Assembly (NCBI RefSeq): GCF_018861145.1
Contig: NZ_JAHKQT010000042.1
Location: 1-64,000 of the forward strand
Source of the DNA: Poseidonibacter lekithochrous
Lineage (GTDB): Bacteria; Campylobacterota; Campylobacteria; Campylobacterales; Arcobacteraceae
Length of the DNA stretch: 64,000 nt
Direction of reading: 5' to 3'
In this document: positions 43,207 through 52,676 of the stretch, in pieces
Layout: each line of letters opens with the position of its first letter
How positions within the stretch are numbered: the stretch's first letter is position 1
Made by a program: the position numbers and the translations under genes
Notes under the pieces: model-generated
What the model was told of the DNA's origin: nothing
Seen by the model: the letters and a program-made list of their open reading frames with translations, nothing else
Database searches by the model: none

Positions 43207-45042
43207 TTATAAGTTTAAATTTTTATTTGAATCTCTTTTTACATGTAAATCTAATTGAGGGAATGGAATTTCAATTTGATGTTTATATAAACAATTATAT
43301 ATTAGTGTTAAAAAATCAGATTTTATTGAGTTTGCATTGATCTTGTCATTTGCTTTTACCCAAACTAATAATTCAAAATCTATACTACTTGTATTCATAT
43401 TTTCAAATCTAATATCAGGTTTTTTATTTTCATCATTTTTCACATAAATTAAATTACTTTGTTTTAATTCTTCTAAAATCACTTCTTTTATTTTTTCAAC
43501 CTTAGTTCCATAAGCAACTCCAAAAGATATGTGCAATCTTCTTGTTGGATCATCTAAAGTCCAATTAATTACATTGTTTTGAATAAATGATGAATTTGGA
43601 ATGATAATATCAATATTGTCAAATGTTTTAATAGTCGTAGATCTAATTCTTATATCTGTTACGGTACCTTTTAATAGGTCATTTATTTCTACGATATCTC
43701 CAATCCTAATAGTTCTCTCGAACATTAAAATTATTCCAGATATAAAATTTGAAACTACAGTTTGTAATCCAAATCCAATACCAATAGATAAAGCACCTGC
43801 AATTAAAGATATAGAAGACATATCAATTCCAAGACTGCTCATTGAAATCATAATTGTAATAAATACTATTAGATAAAAACCTACATTTGATGTAAGTTTT
43901 AAAGACATTTGGCTCATATTCGGCCATTTTAATGAAATTTTAGTTATCCATTTTTTATATAATGAACCAAGAACAAAACCTAAAGTTATTAAAAAAAGAG
44001 CTCTTATAATACTTAACAAACTTATAGCTTGTTCGTTAAATACAAAAAGTGTAGATGTAAATAGATTTTTAAATTCTTGAAAATAGTTAACACTTTGAGT
44101 TAAAGAACTTCCTATAAAAATTTTTGTATTTCCTAGAATCTTTTTTGCAATATCTTTTATCATATTATTTTGTTCTAGGTAGGTATCTTTTATCTCACCT
44201 TTTAAAGATACTACTAAAGAATCTACTTGTTCTTGTATTTTTAAGTACTCTTTATGTTTATTTTGCATTAAATTACTAAAAATAGTTTTATTTAATAAGT
44301 CAATTTTTTCAATTGATACTTTTTGAATTAAGTCTTCATATTTTGAAATTTCTTTAGTTAAATACTCTTTATTTTTGATATTTTCGTTTATAATTTCTTT
44401 TTCTAAATCAATTTCTAAACTAGTTTTTTGCACAACTAACTTTTTCATTTTTTCATCAAAGGATTCTATTTCTTCTTGTGTATCAATTTCAAGAAGTTTT
44501 GTTCTTTTTTCTAGTGTTGTAATTATTGATTTAAATACAGTATCTCTAGCTTGAATAAATAAATCTAATCTATTTTGGATATGGTTTCTTTGAAGTTTAT
44601 AGTAAGCATATTGTAGTTGATAAGTTAATAAATTCTTTTTATCTTCTTCAATTATATTTTCTATTCTTTTTTTTAATAAAACTAGTTTATTCTGTATTTC
44701 AGAAGATAACTGATTTTGACTTTTTTCTTTAATTTTAATCTCAGAGATGTAAAATACTGATTTTAATAGTGACTCTATTAAGTTTTTTTCTTGATTTAAT
44801 AAGTTTAAATCAAACTCTTTAATGCTAACTTTTATTGGATAAACTTCATATAATTGTTTTAGATGTCTTTTTTCAGTATTTATTATTTCAATATCTTTTA
44901 GCTTATCTTTTTGTGATTGTAGTATTGAACTTTCTATTTCTTTTAAATAACTTGTATCTTGAATGTTTTCAAATAATTTTGAATCTATTGGTGCTGATAA
45001 TAAAGAAGTAATACTAAGAAAAATAAATAATAGATATTTCAT
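43207..45042 (-). CDS. Mechanosensitive channel of the MscS family, large form
   Basis: A 611-residue inner-membrane channel. A signal sequence is followed by about 290 residues of periplasmic coiled coil (Lys/Glu/Leu-rich), then four to five membrane helices and the MscS core: ISLIAGALSIGIGFGLQTVV, then SNFISGIILMFERTIRIGDI (pore helix TM3 and the start of the beta domain), then the C-terminal alpha-beta domain ending in PFPQLDLHVKRDSN. This is the larger MscS-like type with a periplasmic extension, relieving osmotic pressure. It sits two bases downstream of the CheB-CheR-PAS gene on the same strand. Confidence 0.92.
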   Translation of the reverse strand: MKYLLFIFLSITSLLSAPIDSKLFENIQDTSYLKEIESSILQSQKDKLKDIEIINTEKRHLKQLYEVYPIKVSIKEFDLNLLNQEKNLIESLLKSVFYISEIKIKEKSQNQLSSEIQNKLVLLKKRIENIIEEDKKNLLTYQLQYAYYKLQRNHIQNRLDLFIQARDTVFKSIITTLEKRTKLLEIDTQEEIESFDEKMKKLVVQKTSLEIDLEKEIINENIKNKEYLTKEISKYEDLIQKVSIEKIDLLNKTIFSNLMQNKHKEYLKIQEQVDSLVVSLKGEIKDTYLEQNNMIKDIAKKILGNTKIFIGSSLTQSVNYFQEFKNLFTSTLFVFNEQAISLLSIIRALFLITLGFVLGSLYKKWITKISLKWPNMSQMSLKLTSNVGFYLIVFITIMISMSSLGIDMSSISLIAGALSIGIGFGLQTVVSNFISGIILMFERTIRIGDIVEINDLLKGTVTDIRIRSTTIKTFDNIDIIIPNSSFIQNNVINWTLDDPTRRLHISFGVAYGTKVEKIKEVILEELKQSNLIYVKNDENKKPDIRFENMNTSSIDFELLVWVKANDKINANSIKSDFLTLIYNCLYKHQIEIPFPQLDLHVKRDSNKNLNL

Positions 45043-45044
45043 AT

Positions 45045-48005
45045 TTAAATATCTTTTTCTTTAGGCTTAATAATCTCTTGTACAACACCTACTATATGAG
45101 TAGCTTTATTCCCTTCTTTAATTACAGTTCCTTTTGCCCATATATTTTTTATTTCATTATTTACTATAATTCTATATTCAATATTAAAAATTTCTCCACT
45201 CATTAAAATCTCATCTAAATAATCTTGATGCTTTTTTAAATCTTCAGGATGAATTATATTTTCAACTTTTGCCACGGATAGTGGTTCATTTTTTGAAAAT
45301 CCATATATGCTATACATCTGGTTTGACCACCATATATTATCTTTTTGAAGATTCCATTCCCAAGTACCTAGTTTTGTCAGTTTTATTGCATTATCTAATC
45401 TATAAGAAAGTGATTTCATTTCTATTAAGTCATCTTTGTCTTTACTTATGTCTATTAATGTATTTAATATCCTTCTTAAAACACCAGTTTCTCTATCTTT
45501 AATAGCATTTGTAAAACATTTAATCCATTTGTATTCATTATTTTTATCTAAGACTCTAAGTTCTATTTCATATTTATCTTGTTTTCCAAGTAATAATTTT
45601 TCAAAATTTCGTGTACGAATGTCAATATCTTCAGGATGTATTCTAGTCTCAAACCATGACATAATATCATGTGTTGTAGCTAAGATTTCTTCTTTTTCAA
45701 ATCCAAATATATTTGCCCAATTATCATCAATAAATATCTGTTTTTTTAATAATACATCATAATCAAAGATACCAATTTTTGCAGAATTTAAAACACTTTG
45801 TAATCTAAAGTTACTGTTTTCAACTTCATTTTTAACAGTAGACATTCTTTGTGCATCATTATCTCTTTCTTCAAACATTGACCGCATTTCTGTATAAGCT
45901 GTTTGGAGTTCTTCATTTGTTGATTGTAATTCTTCATTTGTAGTTTCTAGCTCTTCATTTGAACTTTGCAACTCTTCATTTGAACTTTGTAACTCTTCAT
46001 TTAAACTTTGCATTTCTTCATTTGAAGTTTCTAATTCTTCAACAACAGTTTGTAAATGTTCTCTTGTTCTTGCTAATTCTAAATTTAATCGTTCTACTTC
46101 TTCATTTGAATTATTTACAGTTTCAAGAATATCATAACTTCTAAGATTTTCACTATCTTCTTCTTGAAAAGCAACTAAATATAAGTCATTTGTTAGAGCA
46201 TTATCTAAAGGTGTTACAATCAATCTTACAAATTTCTCTTCATCATTAATCTTAATACGATGAAAAGTTGTTTTTACAACGGTTTCTTCTTTTTTACAAG
46301 TATGTAAAGCTGCTCTTAATTCCATTGAAAGGCCATTATGTATATTTTTAAATACATTTTGTGTAATTTCACCTTCAGGATGAATTAAATAGGGGTTTTT
46401 ACCTTTTATAAAAATCATATCAAAAATGTCATTTATAACTATACATTTAGGAATAATATGTCTTTGTATATGTTCTACAATCATATCAGATATTGTAGGC
46501 ATATTTTGTAAAGGATTAGATTCAAGTTCAAACTTTTTGTAAGAGGACTTTCTAGCTGATTGATGAATAACAGGAGGAACTTTTTGCCCTAAATATGAAG
46601 CATGATAAAGTTTCCATTTTTTATCAATAATTTTAAATTGATTATTAAAAGATCCAATAGATTCAGATCTTCCTAAGAAAAGTATTCCATTATCGTTTAA
46701 AGAGTAATGAAAGATTGGAAAAAGTTTTTGTTGTAATTCTGTTGTAAAATATATTAAAAGATTACGACAAACTATTAAATCAAGACGCATAAAGGCAGGG
46801 TCATTTGTAATATCATGTTTTGAAAAAATACACATTTCTCTAATAGGTTTAATAACTTCATACTCATCACTTTTTACAGTAAAATATTTTTTTACATATT
46901 TCTTGTCAATATTTAAAAGTGTACTTTCCGGGTAACGTCCCATTCTTGCAAAAGAAGTTGATCTATCATCTATATCTGTTGCGAAAATTTGAATTTTATA
47001 GTCTATAATATTTTTATCTAATATTTCACTTAATAATATTGCTATTGAATATGCTTCTTCTCCAGTTGAGCATCCTGGTGCCCAAATTCGTATATTTTTA
47101 TTTTCTTTTTTATTTATTAAACTTGTTAATTCTTTTGATAGTGATCTAAATGCATCTTCATCTCTAAAAAATGATGTTACACCTATTAAAATATCATTAA
47201 ATAATGATTCGATTTCTTCTTCATTTTCAGTTAAATAAGTAGAATAATTGTTTAGATTTGTAATTTTTAAAGCAGCCATTCTTCTTTCAATTCTTCTATT
47301 TATAGTAGAAGATTTGTAAAGTGAGAAATCGATATTTTTATTTCTTTGTAATTTATTTAAAATATTTTTATAAATTTGTGTAGTTTCTCCACCAATACTA
47401 ACATTTTTTGCACTATCTGGATAATTTATAATTTCAAGTATTTCTTGGCCCATTACCTCTACATCAAGTATTAAGTCAACATTTCCTGTATTAATCGCAG
47501 AATTAGGCATACCATCATATTTTGCACTTTGAGGTTGTTGAGCTATTGTAAAACCACCTTCGGCTTTAATTGCTCTAAGGCCTCTTGAACCATCACTTCC
47601 TGTGCCACTTAAGATAATTCCAATTGCTTTACTTTGTTTATTTGCTGCAATTGATTCAAATAATATATTAATTGATGGTCTAGGTCCATATGTTAATTGT
47701 TTAGGTTCTATTAAGATAATTTGTTCATCTTCAATAATAATGTTTTTATTAGGCGGACAGATATACATTGTATTAGCAAGAATTCTTTGTGAATTTCTAG
47801 CTTCTTTTATCTCTATTGGTGAATCTTTTGAAAGTAAATCTACCATCATACTTTTATATGTTGGAGATAAATGTTGAGCTGTGATATATGCAAAATTAGT
47901 GTCAACTGGTAAATATTTTAAAAATGCTTGTAAGGCTTCTAATCCTCCAGCACTAGCTCCTATTCCTACAATTATTAATTCATCATTTCTTTTTTCTTTT
48001 TGCAT
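45045..48005 (-). CDS. CheB-CheR-PAS fusion protein
   Basis: About 986 residues; start chosen at 48005, where AGGA precedes the ATG, rather than at 48023. Domains in order are a CheB methylesterase (Ser in [15 protein letters not shown], His in [10 protein letters not shown], Asp in [10 protein letters not shown]; residues 10-190); CheR methyltransferase ([40 protein letters not shown]; about 210-480); a linker; an uninterrupted coiled coil of repeated heptads (near 650-720); and two PAS/PAC domains to the C-terminus. No kinase or receiver domain follows. It would modify chemoreceptor methylation or act as a scaffold; which receptor is unknown. Confidence 0.9.
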   Translation of the reverse strand: MQKEKRNDELIIVGIGASAGGLEALQAFLKYLPVDTNFAYITAQHLSPTYKSMMVDLLSKDSPIEIKEARNSQRILANTMYICPPNKNIIIEDEQIILIEPKQLTYGPRPSINILFESIAANKQSKAIGIILSGTGSDGSRGLRAIKAEGGFTIAQQPQSAKYDGMPNSAINTGNVDLILDVEVMGQEILEIINYPDSAKNVSIGGETTQIYKNILNKLQRNKNIDFSLYKSSTINRRIERRMAALKITNLNNYSTYLTENEEEIESLFNDILIGVTSFFRDEDAFRSLSKELTSLINKKENKNIRIWAPGCSTGEEAYSIAILLSEILDKNIIDYKIQIFATDIDDRSTSFARMGRYPESTLLNIDKKYVKKYFTVKSDEYEVIKPIREMCIFSKHDITNDPAFMRLDLIVCRNLLIYFTTELQQKLFPIFHYSLNDNGILFLGRSESIGSFNNQFKIIDKKWKLYHASYLGQKVPPVIHQSARKSSYKKFELESNPLQNMPTISDMIVEHIQRHIIPKCIVINDIFDMIFIKGKNPYLIHPEGEITQNVFKNIHNGLSMELRAALHTCKKEETVVKTTFHRIKINDEEKFVRLIVTPLDNALTNDLYLVAFQEEDSENLRSYDILETVNNSNEEVERLNLELARTREHLQTVVEELETSNEEMQSLNEELQSSNEELQSSNEELETTNEELQSTNEELQTAYTEMRSMFEERDNDAQRMSTVKNEVENSNFRLQSVLNSAKIGIFDYDVLLKKQIFIDDNWANIFGFEKEEILATTHDIMSWFETRIHPEDIDIRTRNFEKLLLGKQDKYEIELRVLDKNNEYKWIKCFTNAIKDRETGVLRRILNTLIDISKDKDDLIEMKSLSYRLDNAIKLTKLGTWEWNLQKDNIWWSNQMYSIYGFSKNEPLSVAKVENIIHPEDLKKHQDYLDEILMSGEIFNIEYRIIVNNEIKNIWAKGTVIKEGNKATHIVGVVQEIIKPKEKDI
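45909..46034 (-). repeat. Six tandem 21-bp repeats encoding a heptad coiled coil
   Basis: Six consecutive units of 21 bases (starting 45909, 45930, 45951, 45972, 45993, 46014), each with the core CTTCATTT at the same offset. Two units, 45951 and 45972, differ by a single base. They encode seven-residue units of the NEELQSS type in the CheB-CheR-PAS fusion, linking the CheR and PAS parts. Confidence 0.8.
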
Positions 48006-48104
48006 AACTACTTTCCTAAACATTTAAAATATAGTTTATTATATCTAAAAAGGCAGTAATATTTAAAGATTGAGATGATAGAATTAAACCTAATGGAGAG
48101 GAAT

Positions 48105-49712
48105 ATGTCTAACTTAAGAAACAAGGCTTTAAAATTACTTGATAACTATGAAAATTATGACTATTCATCTAGTGATATTAAAGAATTAATTCATGAACTT
48201 AATGTCTACCAAATAGAACTTGAATTACAAAATCAAGAATTAAGAGAAAAAGAAAATATACTTTTAGAATCACAAGCAGAACTAACACTACTATTTATGG
48301 ATGCGCCTATTGGATATATTGTTTTAGATGATAAATTTTGTACTATAAAATATAATATAAAAGCAAGTGAAATATTTGGTTTTAAAACGAATGCATTAAA
48401 TCCATATATTTATTCATCTTTTAAAGATTTATCACAAATTGAATCTTTTCTTGAGTGGACAAAGTCTTTTTCAAAAAAAACTTTTGAAATTGAAATTAGA
48501 GATAAGAGGGATGTTTTTAAATGGATTGAACTTTCTCATGTGAAATCTAATTTTAATACAAAAGATATTCATTTATATTCAGTAGTTGATATCACTAAAA
48601 AAAGGCTAAGATCTGAAAAACTTCACATTTTTGGGACTATTTTAGAACAATTACCTGTAGGTGTAATCATTACAGATACAAATGCTAGAATTGTTTATGT
48701 TAATAAAGAGATATGTAATGATTTAGGATACTCAGAAGATGAAATGATAGGGAAAACTCCAAGTTTATTTAAATCTAATTATACATCGGAATCAGAATAT
48801 AAAACGCTATGGGATACAATTACAGAAGGTAAAACATGGAAAGGAATTTTTAAAAATAATACAAAAGATGGAGAAGTTCATTCTTTTGCAAGTGCAATTA
48901 GTCCAATATCTGATTCTCAAAGTAATAAAATTACACATTTTATCTCAGTTGAGACAAATATTGATGAAAAGATTCTTATGGCTAAAACACTAGAAGCACA
49001 AGAAAATATTATGTTAATACAAGCAAGACATGCTGCAATGGGAGAAATGATTGCGATAATTGCACATCAATGGAGACAACCCTTGTCTATAATTAGTACA
49101 ATAGCTAGTGGTATTTGCATGCAAAAAGAGTTAGAAGAGCCAGATACTAGTGATGATTTTGATAATTTAAAAGATATAATTAAAACTACTCAATATTTAT
49201 CTAAAACAATAGATGACTTTCAAAACTTTTTTAAAAAAGATAAAAAGCTTATTGAAATTAGCAGTGAAAATGTAATAGAAAAAGTATTAGGTTTTAATAA
49301 GAAAGCATTTAAAGATAATCAAATTGAAGTAGAATTTATAAATAGGTCACTAATAAAAATTTATACATATGAAAATGAGTTACTTCAAGTCATAATTAAT
49401 ATTATTAATAATGCAAAAGATGCACTTCTTTTAAATACATCAATTAAATCAAAAAAGATAATTATTAGAACTTATGATGAATCAAATATTACCTTTATAG
49501 AGATAAGTGATAATGCAGGAGGTATTCCTATTGATTTTATGGATAAAATCTTTGAACCTTATTTTACAACAAAAGAGTCTTTAAATGGAACAGGCTTAGG
49601 TTTATATATTTCTAAAACTATTATTGAAAAACACTTACAAGGTTCTATAAAGGTGGTAAATAATGATTTAGGGGCTTTATTTACTTTATCTATTCCAAGT
49701 TCTAATATTTAA
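48105..49712 (+). CDS. Soluble PAS-PAS histidine kinase, HQWRQPL type
   Basis: A 535-residue kinase without membrane segments. Start at 48105, preceded by GGAGAGG; an in-frame ATG ten codons earlier lacks a ribosome-binding site. An N-terminal helical region is followed by two PAS domains (near residue 70, PIGYIVLDDKFCTIKYNIKA; near 185, PVGVIITDTNARIVYVNKEI). The kinase core has His321 in IIAHQWRQPLS, N-box QVIINIINNAKDAL, DNAGGI and TGLGLYISKTII. It is divergent from the CheB-CheR-PAS gene across about 100 bases, so the two might act together. No response regulator is adjacent. Confidence 0.9.
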   Translation: MSNLRNKALKLLDNYENYDYSSSDIKELIHELNVYQIELELQNQELREKENILLESQAELTLLFMDAPIGYIVLDDKFCTIKYNIKASEIFGFKTNALNPYIYSSFKDLSQIESFLEWTKSFSKKTFEIEIRDKRDVFKWIELSHVKSNFNTKDIHLYSVVDITKKRLRSEKLHIFGTILEQLPVGVIITDTNARIVYVNKEICNDLGYSEDEMIGKTPSLFKSNYTSESEYKTLWDTITEGKTWKGIFKNNTKDGEVHSFASAISPISDSQSNKITHFISVETNIDEKILMAKTLEAQENIMLIQARHAAMGEMIAIIAHQWRQPLSIISTIASGICMQKELEEPDTSDDFDNLKDIIKTTQYLSKTIDDFQNFFKKDKKLIEISSENVIEKVLGFNKKAFKDNQIEVEFINRSLIKIYTYENELLQVIINIINNAKDALLLNTSIKSKKIIIRTYDESNITFIEISDNAGGIPIDFMDKIFEPYFTTKESLNGTGLGLYISKTIIEKHLQGSIKVVNNDLGALFTLSIPSSNI

Positions 49713-52009
49713 AAAAATTGTATATTTAATTTGATTGTAAATTCTGCACCTTTATACTCTTCATTTTGGTAAGAAAACTCTTTATTCTCTACATAAATTT
49801 CACTATTTAAGAGTTTAGTAATAATATCATTAGACATATAAAGTCCTATTCCCGTTCCTTCTTTTTTTGTTTTTGTTGTAAAATATGCATCGAATATTTT
49901 ATTTAAAATATTTGGAGAAATTCCTTTTGCATTGTCTTTTATTTCTATGTATAAGTAGTCATCTTTTTTATATGAGGTTATAAAAATTAGTCTTTTATAA
50001 TCATATTTAATTAGCTCATCTCTTGCGTTGTTTATTAAATTTATTAAAACTTGTATTAGTGCATTTTCAACTGTATTTATTTTTGTATCTTTAATATTTT
50101 TTATTATCTTAATATTTTGAGTTTTAAGTTTTGGTTCTAAAAGTTTTAATGTTTTATCAATTATTTGTGAAATACTAACTTCTTCAAATTTATTTCTGTC
50201 TGGTTTAAAAAAATCTCTAAAATCATCAATTGTTTGTGCTAAATACAGAGCGGAGTTATTAATAACGTCAACAGCTGATATGAATTGTTCATCACTTAAA
50301 CATTCCATCTCTTTTTGAATTTTTAATCCTGTTGAAGCTGTAGTTATTGTAGACAATGGTTGCTTCCATTGATGAGCAATATTTGCTATCATCTCTCCCA
50401 TTGTTACAAATTTACTTTGTTGATATAAGATACTTCTTTGTTTAGTATTTTCTTTTTCTAAGCTTTCTTTATCTGTAATATCTATTGAAAATATCATAAT
50501 ATTTACTACATTCCCTTTATTATCAAAGATAGGAATTTTTGAAGTACTTAGAGTTCTATAACCATCTTTTGTTTCAACTAATTCTATAAATTCTAATTTT
50601 GCTTTTTTTGTATTTATAACTTCTAAATCATCTTGATAATACTTTTCATGGTCATTAGGAAAAATCTCTTTCGAAGAGATATTTGTCAACTCATCAATTG
50701 TTTTATCAAGCGATTGGGCAACTTTTTTATTTACAGTTAAAATATTGTTTTTAGCATCTTTATAAAATAGTAGCATAGGAAGATTATCAAAAATATTTCT
50801 TAACTCTTGTCTCATAGATTCAAATTTTATTTTTTCTTGGTTTATAATTGATTTTTCATAAGCATTGAATTTTTTTTCTATAATCTTTGAAAGAAAATAT
50901 GAAATTATAAGTAGTATACTTGTCACAAGAAGAGAAACAAGTATTAAATACTTGATGTTATTATTATACTCATTAGTAAGTTTTTCATGTTCTTTTTTTA
51001 TTAAAATATCCACTTTTTGTAAGTTGAAACCAATTCCAAATATCCATTGTAACTTTTGATTTTTCATTATATATGATATTTTTGAATAGTTTTTGTCTTC
51101 TTTATTTTTTATATTGTAGTCTAAGAATATAGAATTGTCATTTGATTCTATAAAGTTTAGAAATTTTTTACTTATTGGAATAAAATTTTCTTTATCAAAA
51201 ATATTAATATTTTGAATTATTTCATTGTCTTTAAGTATTAAATTACCTTTAAAATCTATAATAAATATATATTCATTATTACTGTAGTTTATTTTCTCTA
51301 AATGGTCTAAGATTTTCTTTTTTAATAATTCTTCAAAATTTTGAATATAAATTCCTGAACCTATAAACCAATTGTATTCTTCAAAACTCTTGATAAAACC
51401 AATTTTTTCCTTCTCTTTTAAAGAGTCAACGCTTTTGGGAAAAAACCATTTTTGGAATCCTTCTTTTTCTTTACTTTTTGCTATATTTATTGATTCTTGC
51501 ACAATAAAAGTACCATGTGTATCTTTTATATTAAGAAAATTTTTACCTTCTCTATCTTTAAGTATTGGATGTAAAATATTATTCCCATCTAAATCATAAA
51601 TGAAAAAATATCCTTCCCCCTTACTAAAACGTAAAGTTTCTATAGCTTCTTTCATATGCTGAATAATTTCTTCTTTTGGTATTTTCCCTTTATTCTTTTG
51701 ATATATATTTTGAATTATTTTGTAAACCAAATTTACTTTATGTTTTAATTCATTTTTTAATAATTCTCTAGATTTTGGAAAAATATCTTGAATATATTGA
51801 TTAACAGTATTTTCAACATTATTTTTTATGTATTGTTTCTTTGTTGTTATATATTCATTTTTAATATTGTTTTTTTCTTTTATAAGATTTGAGGAGTGTT
51901 GAGAAGATAGATAATATGTAAAACATAAAGAAAATAATAAAATAAAAAGTAAAGGAGCATAACGTATTATTAATAGTATAATATTTTCTTTATTTTTCAA
52001 TAAACTCAT
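49709..52009 (-). CDS. Sensor histidine kinase: double Cache, PAS, HQWKQPL variant
   Basis: A 766-residue membrane kinase. Start at 52009, with GGAG five bases upstream, rather than a 13-codon longer form. TM1 is near residues 11-28; two Cache modules follow (EGYFFIYDLDGNNILHPILK, then NEYIFIIDFKGNLILKDNEI); TM2 is near 355; a PAS domain (NIFDNLPMLLFYKDAKNNIL) and the kinase follow. His546 lies in NIAHQWKQPLS, with Lys in place of the usual Arg; N-box is QVLINLINNARDEL. The F-box region reads FDAYFTTK instead of FEPYFTTK. It is convergent with the PAS kinase, with overlapping stops, and closely related to the kinase at 31343. Confidence 0.9.
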   Translation of the reverse strand: MSLLKNKENIILLIIRYAPLLFILLFSLCFTYYLSSQHSSNLIKEKNNIKNEYITTKKQYIKNNVENTVNQYIQDIFPKSRELLKNELKHKVNLVYKIIQNIYQKNKGKIPKEEIIQHMKEAIETLRFSKGEGYFFIYDLDGNNILHPILKDREGKNFLNIKDTHGTFIVQESINIAKSKEKEGFQKWFFPKSVDSLKEKEKIGFIKSFEEYNWFIGSGIYIQNFEELLKKKILDHLEKINYSNNEYIFIIDFKGNLILKDNEIIQNINIFDKENFIPISKKFLNFIESNDNSIFLDYNIKNKEDKNYSKISYIMKNQKLQWIFGIGFNLQKVDILIKKEHEKLTNEYNNNIKYLILVSLLVTSILLIISYFLSKIIEKKFNAYEKSIINQEKIKFESMRQELRNIFDNLPMLLFYKDAKNNILTVNKKVAQSLDKTIDELTNISSKEIFPNDHEKYYQDDLEVINTKKAKLEFIELVETKDGYRTLSTSKIPIFDNKGNVVNIMIFSIDITDKESLEKENTKQRSILYQQSKFVTMGEMIANIAHQWKQPLSTITTASTGLKIQKEMECLSDEQFISAVDVINNSALYLAQTIDDFRDFFKPDRNKFEEVSISQIIDKTLKLLEPKLKTQNIKIIKNIKDTKINTVENALIQVLINLINNARDELIKYDYKRLIFITSYKKDDYLYIEIKDNAKGISPNILNKIFDAYFTTKTKKEGTGIGLYMSNDIITKLLNSEIYVENKEFSYQNEEYKGAEFTIKLNIQFF

Positions 52010-52142
52010 CTTTACTCCGTTTAAAAACATAATGTTTTTAGTAAGCATAATAGTACAATAAATAATATAAAAATGTTTAATAACATTGATTATTAATATA
52101 TAAGGAAGCTAAAAGTTAAAGTTAAATGTAATAGAAGTTTGT

Positions 52143-52148
52143 TATACT
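52143..52148 (+). promoter_or_regulatory. Extended -10 element for the small basic gene at 52198
   Basis: TATACT preceded by TTTGT (TGn extended -10 form), 50 bases upstream of the small ORF start. The 52049-52197 gap has no other gene. Confidence 0.45.
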
Positions 52149-52197
52149 GAATATTCAAAGAGAATATTGGTAAAAATATAAAACAAGAGGATTAATA

Positions 52198-52338
52198 ATG
52201 GCTAAAGTAAATTACAATTATGAAAAACGAGCACGAGAAATAGAAAAAGAGAAAAAGAAAGAAGAAAAACGTAAAAAAAAACTAGCTAAAAACAATGATG
52301 AAACTAGTACTACAGAAGATGGTTCTGCTAAAGAATAA
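52198..52338 (+). CDS. Small Lys/Glu-rich protein, 46 residues
   Basis: An ORF of 46 codons plus stop, with AGAGG seven bases before the ATG and its own promoter-like sequence. The product begins MAKVNYNYEKRAREIEKEKK and is a highly charged, probably helical peptide; the last 15 residues are acidic and polar. No family was recognised. Its convergent arrangement with another tiny basic gene across a shared terminator supports a real gene. The function is unknown. Confidence 0.65.
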   Translation: MAKVNYNYEKRAREIEKEKKKEEKRKKKLAKNNDETSTTEDGSAKE

Positions 52339-52358
52339 TAAATATAAGAACTAAAAAA

Positions 52359-52382
52359 TTTGGTGTCTATGCTGACACCAAA
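52359..52382 (+). terminator. Bidirectional terminator between two small genes
   Basis: A perfect 9-bp stem TTTGGTGTC/GACACCAAA (52359-52367 with 52374-52382), six-base loop, preceded by an A-run and followed by CTCTTTAT. It serves both convergent small genes; the A-run gives a U-run on the leftward transcript. Confidence 0.75.
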
Positions 52383-52398
52383 CTCTTTATAATAAAAC

Positions 52399-52500
52399 TT
52401 ACTTTCCAGCTTTTTTAGCTTTTTTTTCTGCTCTTTTTTCTTTTAATGATTTTGTTGATGCTGTTTTAACAGATTTTTGAACGTCTTTACCTTTTGCCAT
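52399..52500 (-). CDS. Small basic protein, 33 residues
   Basis: A 33-codon ORF with a strong AGGAG six to eight bases before its ATG. The product begins MAKGKDVQKSVKTASTKSLK and ends in a Lys/Ala-rich tail. Peptides of this form (MAKGKDxxK...) occur in many bacteria in my memory, but no function is established. It is about 20% lysine or more and might bind nucleic acid; that is only a possibility. It was too short for routine ORF calling. Confidence 0.65.
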   Translation of the reverse strand: MAKGKDVQKSVKTASTKSLKEKRAEKKAKKAGK

Positions 52501-52639
52501 AATAGCTCCTTTCTTCAATTTTGTTCTTAGTATATCTTAAAATGATATAAGCGTTATTAAACTTTCATAATAATAGTTATTATTTGGTTATATTGACTTA
52601 TTCTTAGTAAAAATAAAGTTATTTAGAACAAATTTACCC

Positions 52640-52645
52640 TATAAT
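52640..52645 (+). promoter_or_regulatory. -10 element of the tandem solute-binding kinase gene
   Basis: TATAAT 32 bases before the chosen ATG at 52677. A Fur-like A/T palindrome (AATAATAGTTATTATT, 52569-52584) lies further upstream in the same 52501-52676 gap; its role is uncertain. Confidence 0.4.
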
Positions 52646-52676
52646 AAAATTTAAAAAAATGAACACAGGACTTTTA

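Noticed and set aside
45909-46034. 21-bp repeats considered as a CRISPR-like array
   Set aside because: The units are directly contiguous without spacers and remain in frame as coiled-coil heptads within a coding region.
52569-52584. A/T palindrome upstream of the kinase at 52677 considered as a Fur box
   Set aside because: It matches only the A/T part of the consensus and lacks the flanking GATAAT/ATTATC ends; too weak in such A/T-rich DNA.
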